Positions 50,043-59,524 of a stretch of DNA of 64,000 nt are shown piece after piece. Position numbers and translations under genes: made by a program. The first letter of the stretch is position 1. Each line of letters starts with the position of its first letter. Under the pieces are notes generated by a model. That model did not search any database, was not told the DNA's origin, and worked only from the letters and a program-made list of their open reading frames with translations. Origin of the DNA: Liolophura sinensis (lineage: Eukaryota; Mollusca; Polyplacophora; Chitonida; Chitonidae); the NCBI RefSeq assembly GCF_032854445.1, contig NC_088300.1, positions 58,008,984 to 58,072,983 of the forward strand, written 5' to 3'.

Positions 50043-52105
50043 AAGGAAACGAGGATACATGTACGTCACAACACAAAATCGAGGGTGCATGTATGTCACA
50101 ACACAAAAACGAGAATGCATGTATGTCAGAACACAAAAACGAGAATGCGTGTCTGTCACAACACAAAACGAGGGTGCATGTATTTCACAACACAAACCGA
50201 GGGTACATGTATGTCACAACACAAAACAAGGGTACATACACGGCACAAAACAAAAGGAGGGTGCATGTGCGACAAAACACAAAACAGGGTACATGTATGT
50301 CACAACACAAAGTGAGGGCACATGTATGTTATAATACAAATCGAGGGTGCATGGATGTCAAGACACGAATGCGAGAATGGGTGTATTTCACAACTCAGAA
50401 TACATATAGGCCGCAAAACAAAGCGAGGTTACATGTATGTCACAACACAAAACAAGGTTACACGTATGTCACAACACAAAACAAGGTTACATTTATGTCA
50501 CAACCCAAAACAAGGTTACATGTATGTCACCACACAAAACGAGGGTACATGTATGTCACAACACAAAGCGAGGTTACATGTATGTCATAATACAAGACAA
50601 GGCTACATGTATGTCACAACACAAAACAAGGCTACATGTATGTCACCACACAAAAACGAGAATGCGTGTATGCCACAACTCAAAATGAGCATACACGTAT
50701 GCCACAAAACAAAGCCAGGGTACATGTATGTCACAACACAAAACAAGGTTACATGTATGTCACAACACAAAAACGAGGGTACATGTATGTCAAAACATAA
50801 AACGAGGTTACAGGTATCTCAACGCAAAAACGAGGGTACATGTATGTCACAATACAAAAACGAGAATGCGTGTCTGTCACAACACAAAACGAGGGTGTAT
50901 GTATTTCACAACACAAACCGAGGGTACATGTATGTCACAACACAAAACAAGGGTACATACACGGCACAACACGAAAGGAAGGTACTTGTGCGACAAAACA
51001 CAAAACAGGGTATATGTATGTCACAACACAAAGTGAGGGTACATGTATGTCATAACACAAAATCGAGGGTGCATGGATGTCAAGACACGAAAACGAGAAA
51101 GGGTGTATTTCACAACTCAAAATACATGTATGCCGCAAAACAAAGCGAGGTTACATGTATGTCACAACACAAAACAAGGTTACATGTATGTCACCACACA
51201 AAACGAGGGTAAATGTATGCCACAACTCAAAACGAAGATGTATGTATGTCACAACAAAAAGCGAGGGTACATGTGTGCCACAACTCAAAACAAGGGTGTA
51301 TGGATGCCACAACTCAGAACGAAGGTGTAAGTATGTAACAACACAAAACGAGGTTACATGTATGTCACAACTCATAACGAAGGTACATGTATGCCACAAC
51401 TCAAAATGAGCATACACGTATGCCACAAAACAAAGCGAGGGTACATGTATGTCACAACACAAAACAAGGTTACATGTATGTCACAACACAAAACAAGGTT
51501 ACATGTATGTCACATCTCAAAACAAGGTTACATGTATGTCACAACACAAAAACGAGGGTACATGTATGTCAAAACATAAAACGAGGTTACAAGTATCTCG
51601 ACACAAAAACGAGGGTACATGTATGTCACAACCTTAGACGAGGGTAAATGTATGCCACAACTCAAAGCGAAGATGTATGTATGTCACAACACAAAAACGA
51701 GGTACATGTATGTCATAACTTAAAACGAAGGTGTAAATATGTCACAACTCAAAACGAGGGTACATGTGTGCCACAACTCAAAACAAAGGTGTATGGATGC
51801 CACAACTCAAAACGAGGGTGTATGTATGCCACAACACAAAACGAAGGTGTAAGTATGTCACAACACAAAAGGAGGGTTCATGTATGTTACAACACAAACA
51901 CGAAAACGAGGGGGCATGTATGCCACTACACGAAACGACGGCGCATGTATTCCACAACACAAACGCAAGTGTCCATGTATGCCTTCAGAGAAAAAACAAG
52001 GCTTTGTACATGGTACAACAAGGAATAGAGTATTTGTGCAAGGTGCAACCCGGAAACTAAGGTCGATATTTGCTACAACATGCATGCATGTTTTATCACA
52101 ACACA
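50043..52105 (+). repeat. large 29-bp minisatellite, about 65-70 copies
   Basis: Units read gggtacatgtatgtcac followed by aacacaaaacga, mostly 29 bp with 30-bp variants (an extra A) and a palindromic TACATGTA core. The consensus has no stop in any plus frame. Because 29 is not divisible by 3, all three frames read the same cyclic 29-residue peptide (pieces such as YMYVTTQNEG and CMSQHKTRV). That explains overlapping frames of up to 296 codons (50322-51212); frame changes at 30-bp variants argue against a protein. Distinctive units recur 721 bases apart (50143/50864 and 50687/51408), showing a segmental duplication inside the array. Units decay near 52 kb. Confidence 0.97.
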
Positions 52106-52109
52106 AAAA

Positions 52110-52394
52110 GTTCTTGAGTGTCTCCTGTGTTGGACAATTATCAATAAATTTAAATAAAAGAATTACAAAATGATGCAAATTTTATACGTGTGGATGCCAG
52201 TGAAATTAAACAATTTTAAAACGTTGCAACTATTTATGCCCAAAACAGAATCTACAGAATTGACTGAAATTATATCATTTCTCACCACATTTAAAGGATT
52301 CTAAACTACGGAATCCTATAACAGAAATTATATTTGAATGTCACCCCTTTAACAATCACAATTTAAACGACACTCAAGCGTTGAGACTACGGAT
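52110..52394. other. no gene recognised
   Basis: AT-rich flank between the 29-bp array and a SINE fragment. Confidence 0.5.
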
Positions 52395-52528
52395 GCAGAA
52401 ATCCTGCGGATGGTCGTGAGGGTTTCCCGAACTCTGCTCATTTTCCTCTCAACATAATGCTGGACGCCGTCATCTAAAAGAAATATTCTTCAATACAGCG
52501 TAAAACACGAACCAAATAAATAAATGCA
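52395..52528 (+). mobile_element. 5'-truncated SINE
   Basis: Starts around atcctgcggatggtcgtg and keeps cataatgctggacgccgtc, aaatattcttcaatacagcg, taaaacacgaacc and an (AAAT)-type tail. Diverged. Confidence 0.85.
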
Positions 52529-52529
52529 T

Positions 52530-55305
52530 ACAGAAATCACATATCTCAGAAAGTCAGTCACTGTAGAATCGATGTAACTTTTAATCAATGTAATTATCGC
52601 ATTTTCAGTTATTCACAAGCGTTGCATGCACACATCCCATAATATCTCAGAATATGAGTATCTACAGAAATGAATCTTCACCTAACACTGTACCATATCT
52701 CATCTGTGGATTTATGGTGTCACGTAATCGAGGCGACACTCTCATAACTTACTGGACACCCGACAACAAATAGTGGCCAGCTGACGGCGCATGGAGAGTG
52801 GATTGTCTTGTTTATCGCTCCTAACCCGTCCGCTCAAATTGAATTGTCATGAAACATGTTGACAGAACCTATTTAACGACAACATTTAATCAGGCCAAGG
52901 GGTGGTTGTAAACCAGCTAGCGTAGCTCATAAAGCTCTCCGGGCAAAACACAGGAGGGAATGCGTGAGAAAGGTGTATTGTTAACATTAGTGTTCGTCCA
53001 ATAAAGGTTGTTCTTCAAAACAGAGAACAACCAAGAGTGATGGGAGAATAATACGATTTCCTTTCCTTAACAAGAAATTAAACAATACTTAAAAACAAGT
53101 AGAGATTCGTAGGTAATTTCAAACCATAGCCATTATATAGATAAAAGCCAGATCAATATTGACATTATTTTATTACTGTAGCCCAAAAGTTCCCTTGACG
53201 GCTTGTAACATCATTGGTGCACATTCAAGCGACATCCCAAGGTTACTGTACCATGGAAAGATAGTGACCTTGTTTGATTATTCGTTTATGAAATATGACA
53301 TTTTTTTCAAAAATTTTGACAAGTATTGCTAAATCTGATGGAATATAACCTGAACAGCGAATGAATGCACAACGGTGATAATTAAAGCTCACGTAACCAT
53401 AGAGAACGAACAGAGCTGTATAAAGTCATATCCGTGAGACACAAAAGACATTCAAGTTTTAGAGGATTTCTGGAGGACACTGTCCATATTCAGGGCACAA
53501 AATCCAATTTACATTTCAAACTCACTGAAGCAAATGGTAATTCAAAATGGATTGGTCTCGGTGGCACTTTGATTGTAGTTGTTTATATCATTATCTTGCG
53601 CATGCAAAGGCAATGATGGTTATAGGCCTTCGGCCACATGGCTAACAGGGTTGACATGTAAACGAAAAGATAACAACAGCATGTGCATGCAAAACCCGTG
53701 TTTAGACAGCCATATGGACGTTTTAGAACCTTTTGAATAGCTCAGTGGTTGGTTCAGTGGCAGCCTCGGAAAGGGAGTTTTCGAAAATTTCTTTATTTCC
53801 ACTGATCTCGGTGATTTTGCTGCATAAATCAGCCAGCAGTGCCCATAGCAAATCTTAAGGTCAGTTGGCGATCATTTGTCTTCGATCAACACATACAACC
53901 TGATCTCCAGAAATTCTGTGAATCATAATATGGAAACGTTTGACAGTTAACCTGATTTCTAGAAACCCTTGGTTTACTTTGGGCACTCACGTTTCCTCCA
54001 GCAAAGTAACTTATGGCCGTCGAGTTAGACAAAAGTTGACTTTAATTCACAACGGCTGTATACAGAGTCAACTGCCGTTTTCCACCATCTCGTCTGACAC
54101 TGAAATGTTATGAAGGCATTTGTCGATTCCGGGATGGGTGAATAGATCACTGATTTGGGTTTTTACTTCTCCCAGCTGGACAACTGCAAATACTACACAG
54201 TGCAGTTTATCACCAGGTGTATCTTCACGTCGATTCGCACCATGCATTGAGAATTATAAAGGTTATAATCTGATGTTTAATAACATACACATTAACTAGA
54301 GAATAAATTGACCATCAAATTACTGCATTCATTCATTCATGATCATTTAAGAATAAAGCATCTGAAGTCTTCAGGTCAAAACTTTGTCAAGACATCCTCA
54401 CACAACAGAGAAGCATGCAAATATCGAGAAAATTCCTTCAACGTGCGAGGTTTTAGTTGCGAGATCAGAAACTTCACTGGTTTGAGAACAAATCGGATAG
54501 AGCAGTAATGCTACAATCTTAAGTTTCATTACAAGAAAGGTGTACGCTGTAATCATATTTTTATACTGTGAATAAATTGAATCCACCCACCTGATAACTC
54601 ATGAACGGTGAAGATGACCGTTCGCCAAGACCAATATCTCCTTCCCGAGGGACGCCATTTTGATGAATGTGGTGGGTATTATGTTTTGACATGGGGAGCG
54701 CAAGTCCTGCTACATGTGATCGTCTCATTTTGTAAGTTAATTTTACCCGGTCCCACATGTCTCTTCAGTAAAATAATGTCATAAAGCATAGCTCATCGCA
54801 CAGAGTATTATTCCGTGATTTATTCGCAGTTCCACCATAAAGAGCTTATTCCTGCAGTAATGTTTTTTGTATTAGTCCCTTATTTGTTAAAAATCCCTGT
54901 ATTGTGTAGAGGAATATCAAATATCACAGTAACATCGCTTCTGATTCTTATTACAGAACAATGTTAATATCAAAAAAAGGAAAAAAATGAATCCAAACCT
55001 AAACAGTTGTCGTTTGTTTTCAATGAGTTTAGGATATAGCAGAACCTGAAATGAAAAGCATGAAATGATTCGAGCTGGTGCAGACCTAAGCTGTGTTGTG
55101 ATCAAATCACCTCACCTCGTGTTTGCTTCATTTTAACCTCTTGGTGTTCTTTAATGCAAAACGGACCATATCTCATAAAAAGGAAACAAAAAGACCCCCC
55201 AAAAAGATTCGTATTCTTACTTGAATTCTGGCAGAAATACGGATTTTAAACTTGCCAAAATATGACAAACATACGGAAACCCATTTGTGTTACGGTGAAA
55301 AAAAA
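52530..55305. other. no gene recognised
   Basis: Less AT-skewed patches at 52720-52960 and 54590-54770 have no open frame worth naming. The second ends in a possible splice donor (cattttgtaagtt, about 54731-54743) and contains a cgccattttg motif, so it could be a 5' non-coding exon; evidence is thin. A 60-codon plus frame (53434-53616) ends in a hydrophobic segment. Confidence 0.35.
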
Positions 55306-55311
55306 ATTAAG

Positions 55312-55590
55312 GTTAAAATTTTGACTTTTTTCTCGAAATTTCGATTTTTCGGTGTCGAAATTTCAACTTCCTTATGTCAAGAGGGTGGAATCCCGATTAG
55401 GAGCAAACCATGCACACATACCTTGCGTATTACTGTACACGATGTCTCCGTGTGTCATAAGAGTATGTGACTGACCCAACAAGAAGAAGAAATTTCAAGA
55501 AAAAAGTCGAAATTTCCAGAAAAATTCGAAATTTCGAGAAAGAAGGTCGAAATTTAGGAAAAGAAAATCGAAATTTCGAGTTTTTACTCC
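55312..55590. mobile_element. foldback element with palindromic subrepeats
   Basis: The left arm (55312-55370) carries two gaaatttcga-type units and the right arm (55485-55590) four to five, in opposite orientation. A roughly 115-bp middle separates them. The core TCGAAATTTCGA is itself a perfect 12-bp palindrome. This resembles non-autonomous inverted-repeat elements. Open frames on both strands here (FRFFGVEIS, VEISRKIRNF) are by-products. Confidence 0.75.
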
Positions 55591-55594
55591 CAAC

Positions 55595-56790
55595 TTCTTT
55601 TAACTGTGACACTAATGGGCTTCCGCACAAACATGATCACATCATAAAGTTTAGAAAACGTTAACCAAACGAAACTTTAACAGCACGCAGAAATACATAT
55701 GTGAAAGTTTCAGTAAAATATTTACCTAGTTAACGTCGATCTTCATGCAGTAAATGAAAAACACAGTGCCTGGTTGGCGTTTTTTATGGAGAGTACTTTT
55801 TTGACATGTTATTACTAAGCAATCACCTCTTTTATGGCCATATGACTTTTATGGGCGCTTCGACCAAATTTTATACTTTTCATTTCGAAATCTACAGAAT
55901 TGTGCTGCGATTTTGAAATTTGCACTTCCTATCGTACATCTCTGAGGCCGATTCTCTGCCTTACCGAAACAGGCCCCTTTATAAAGTATGCATACCATGC
56001 GATGACCCCATGCAGACATATTGACTGCCTTTTATTTTGTTTTCGTGCATTTCTTTCACATCCCTCCTTACAGTTCATCACAAGAAAAAGCATTTGAATA
56101 TTAAATAGGCCATGATAACATAATTTCCATATATATTATCGTGGTATAAAGCTCCTTAGACTTGATCACCTCGCTTATGAGCTTCTGGCGTTGTGAGAGA
56201 TGATAACAAAACTATCATTTGTTACTCAAAAATTGATAAAATCGCACTGTGAACTTTTCGGTAAACACAAACATAGAGATTGACGGAAATACAATTCGAA
56301 CTGTCCCAACTTCTTAGCGCTCACAGATAACATAATTGAGTTTTAGTTAAACCTTATGAGAGTGTCACATTTATGGTGGCCTCCTCGTGGAAACTGAGGA
56401 TCTTTCGACGTGCGGATAAATTGCTAAATATGACAAATTGCTTATGTCACAGCTCTTGTTGACATTTTATTATTATTAATTTGTAGCTGTCCATTTTTTT
56501 GTTGTAATTTCTATATTATCTGTTAGCTCAGGCGAACTGCTGTCTTTTAACTAGGTAATTTTTCACGAAGGCTTTTACTGTTATGATTAGTTATATGGTG
56601 TTGTATTAGCATAAATTTTCAAATGCGGGATTGTGTTATCCATGCCGACTGTTAATGATTCTTGAAGTAAACATAAATAGTTAGATACGTAATAATAATA
56701 CGTGTGAGGCTGGCTATGCACTTTAATGTCTCAAAGAAAAATTATATCAACATAATACTTCCATATAACATACACTGTCTGGCACGTAGC
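55595..56790. other. no gene recognised
   Basis: AT-rich, short frames only, no repeats defined. Confidence 0.5.
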
Positions 56791-56806
56791 ATTATTTATG
56801 ATTCAG

Positions 56807-57074
56807 GGGCCTCCCTGGCTCAGCTGGTTAGCGCGATAGCGCAGCGTAATGACCCACGAGTCTCTCACCCATGCGGTCGCTGTGAGTTCAAGTTCAGCTC
56901 ATGCTGGCTTCATCTCCGGCCGTACGTGGGGAGGTCTGCCAGCAACCTGCGGATAGTTGTGGGTTTCCCCCGGGCTGCGCCTGGTTTCCACCCACCATAA
57001 TGCTGGCCGCCGTTGTATAAGTGAAATATTCTTGAGTACGGCGTAAAACACCAATCAAATGAATAAATAAATAA
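56807..57074 (+). mobile_element. full-length SINE with perfect target-site duplication
   Basis: Head gcctccctggctcagctggt, B-box gagttcaagttc, ataatgctggccgccgttg, gagtacggcgtaaaacacca and an (AATA)n tail. It is flanked by a 13-bp duplication ATTTATGATTCAG at 56794-56806 and 57075-57087. With 24607-24870 it is the best-preserved copy in the window. The 98-codon plus frame at 56704-57000 runs into it and is not a gene. Confidence 0.97.
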
Positions 57075-57089
57075 ATTTATGATTCAGAA

Positions 57090-58155
57090 TTATGACTGGC
57101 ATGGCTGGTTTTTCTATGCTTCTTACCTTTTGTTTTTTCATTTTTTGCCCAAATCATGACATTGGCCACAAATGTCAATAACCTTTCAAGACAATCCTGG
57201 AGAATAGGACACCCCGGGAAGTAACATGCCTAGGTTTAGATGGCTGTGGAGGCAATAAGGCATAGAAACAAAAGCGTAAGTATCTTGCAATTTTCGTGAC
57301 CGTTTAAGCGTTATCTGGTATATATTCCGGGGTATCGGGAATGAATAACTGTGGTGAAAGTATAAACACTGATCGCAAAGAATAATGTTTTTCTCTCTGT
57401 AGATTATAAACTAAAATAAAAAGGGTGCCCCTTGCAAGTGGTATATAGGGATGACTCCATGACTTATGTCAGAAGGTAACTTTTTGTTGTCTTTCTTTAG
57501 CAACTCCATCATAAATCACACATCCATAGCTATATGAATGCCAAAAACAGTCTTTACGTTTTTGGTTCGACATATGATGACAAATTGAACTCCTTTTCTT
57601 AACAGTCGTCTCAGTATATATATATGTGTGCTATTTTATGTTTTCAGTTGTTAGCGACCAGGCATAACGTGATGGCAGTGCCTTCGCCAAATGATTGGTG
57701 AAGGTTGCATTTCGTGACCGAAATAATTGCAAGATTACATTCAATGGTAAAGAAACATAAACGCAACCTGTTATTTTAATTATAGTGCAAAACCCGTGCC
57801 AGTGGGACATTTGAGTTTTTGAGAGACATAACTTGTCGTCAATCTAGTAGCGCGATTATCACGAAATTAGTGACTGTTTAAGGTGATGGTAATGGTTTGG
57901 ACTTCCCATGTGAGTTTAACATTGTCATCACGTGACTAAAGTATACGAGTGAAGTAAATTACTAGTGAACCAATAAATCTGGTGAGGGAACTTTCAAATG
58001 AAATGCTCTGCTCACAGATGCAGACAGACAAAATGTATTTATTCATTCGTATTAAAATACTATTACTTGATTAGCTTTTAACGAAAAACCAAGAATTATT
58101 CACTAATGTGACGGCGGTAGAAACCAGGAATCCGATAAACCTTCTGGCTGGCGAA
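57090..58155. other. no gene recognised
   Basis: AT-rich with a short (TA)n run near 57616-57626. No frame of note. Confidence 0.5.
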
Positions 58156-58157
58156 CA

Positions 58158-58766
58158 TTCAACTCAGTAGTCACTGGGCTGGGGATTGGGATATTAAAAA
58201 TCAGTGGTCACTGGGTTAGGGATTTGGATATTCAAACTCAGTGGTCACTGGGTTAGGGATTTGGTATTCAGACTCAGTGGTCACTGGGTTTGGGGTTTGG
58301 ATATTCAAACGCAGTGGTTACTGGGTTAAGGATTTGGATATCCAAACTCAGTGGTCACTGGGTTAAGGATTTGGATATTCAAACTCAGTGGTCACTGGGT
58401 TAGGGATTTGGATATTCAAACGCAGTGGTTACTGGGTTAAGGATTTGGATATCCAAACTCAGTGGTCACTGGGTTAAGGATTTGGATATTCAAACTCAGT
58501 GGTCACTGGGTTAGGGATTTGGATATTCAAACTCAGTGGTTACTGGGTTAGGGATTTGGATATTCAAACTAAGTGGTTACTGGGTTAAGGATTTGGATAT
58601 TCAAACTCAGTGGTCACTAGGTTAGGGATTTGGATATTCAAACGCAGTGGTTACTGGGATAGGGATTTGGATATTTAAACTCGGTGGTTAATGGGATAGG
58701 GATTTGGATATTCAAACTCAGTGGTCACTGGGTTAGGGATTTGGATATTCAAACGCAGTGGTCACA
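58158..58766 (+). repeat. 37-bp minisatellite, about 16 copies
   Basis: Units read caaactcagtggtcactg then ggttagggatttggatatt, an exact 37-bp period. Each ancestral unit has an inverted repeat CAGTG-GT-CACTG. Variant units (atatcc; aaacgcagtggttac) recur 111 bases apart (58338 and 58449), so three-unit blocks have been duplicated. Edges are diverged. Confidence 0.96.
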
Positions 58767-58846
58767 CCCGAGTCGCAGGGTTCAGAATTCAGATACTTAA
58801 CCTCAGTGTTCGCATAAAAGGTCGACCTTTGCAAGATTCATACAGA

Positions 58847-58873
58847 AAAAAAAAAACAAAAAAAAAAAAAAAC
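58847..58873 (+). repeat. A-rich tract
   Basis: Two long A runs separated by single C bases. No transposon body is recognised directly upstream, so it is not assigned as a tail. Confidence 0.8.
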
Positions 58874-58879
58874 GACAAC

Positions 58880-59425
58880 ATTTTCCCTTTCATATCACGA
58901 ACATTATTATACTAGAGGTTTGTATTGTATCTACGCTATACGCATGACGCTAATGAAATGAAACTCACATCATTTGCCCATCTATGGTCCATGCTAGAAC
59001 AACATTATTTTTACACGTCGGGTGAATACAGAGGTGAAAAGAAAATCAGCTAGACCAAACCACTGAGATGGGCAATGCATACATTAGCCATTTACAAGGA
59101 CGTACATTTCCTGGTAAATGACGACGCCTATACTAAAAAACTGGACAAGGATTTGTTGCATTTCAGAATTCCCCCGTATTAGCTTGTGTGATATAAAAAC
59201 CCCTAAATGAAAATAAACCATATAATTTATCTTACATATAAATATATGTAGCGTTTTTATGGAATTAGATGTAGAATTGATCAAATACAAATCATAATCA
59301 CTGTAAATTCTCCCCAAAATTCCATCTATTGCTGAGACAAAGATGTGCAGAGTTAGGTGTGCCTGGCATAAAACACGAAGATGCCTTTCTTTCCCCAAAT
59401 GAAAACAAATGTGCACTGGAGAATC
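58880..59425. other. no gene recognised
   Basis: AT-rich. A 110-codon minus frame (59084-59416) has no supporting features and is probably intronic or 3' sequence relative to the candidate exon at 59427. Confidence 0.4.
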
Positions 59426-59426
59426 T

Positions 59427-59520
59427 CACTGCCATTTGTCAGGCCTAGGAGAAAAACCAACAAACCCTGGAATATCGCCAAAGAAAAGTGGTCTTCCCAG
59501 CGCCGGTGGCACTTTGTTCT
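59427..59520 (-). CDS. candidate isolated exon, unknown product
   Basis: On the minus strand a strong acceptor (tttgttctattacag) ends at 59521. The next ~94 bases are about half GC, against an AT-rich background. One frame reads NKVPPALGRPLFFGDIPGF then VGFSPRPDKWQ and a TGA at 59427-59429, which would be a 3'-terminal exon. The PGFVGFSPR stretch is loosely like PGYxGFxPR motifs that I associate with CIMIP2/FAM166-type ciliary proteins; this is from memory and weak. A second frame reads ATGAGKTTFL, P-loop-like but lacking the first glycine; it would need a donor at CCAGG|gtttgt. No neighbouring exon was found. Confidence 0.25.
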
Positions 59521-59524
59521 CTGT

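Noticed and set aside
50322-51212. 296-codon frame as a real repeat protein
   Set aside because: The 29-bp unit is open in every plus frame, and 30-bp variants shift frame repeatedly, so the length alone is no evidence of coding. Kept only as a finding about the array.
55252-55664. Open frames with VEISRKIRNF-like repeats
   Set aside because: They are readings of the foldback element's palindromic subrepeats.
56704-57000. 98-codon plus frame
   Set aside because: About two thirds of it is the SINE at 56807-57074.
58158-58766. CRISPR-like array
   Set aside because: Repeats are directly adjacent with no unique spacers, and the window is clearly animal nuclear DNA.
59440-59520. P-loop GTPase or ABC-type Walker A motif (ATGAGKTT) in the candidate exon
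   Set aside because: The first glycine of GxxxxGK(S/T) is serine, the frame needs a weak donor, and no following exon was found. A chance match is as likely.
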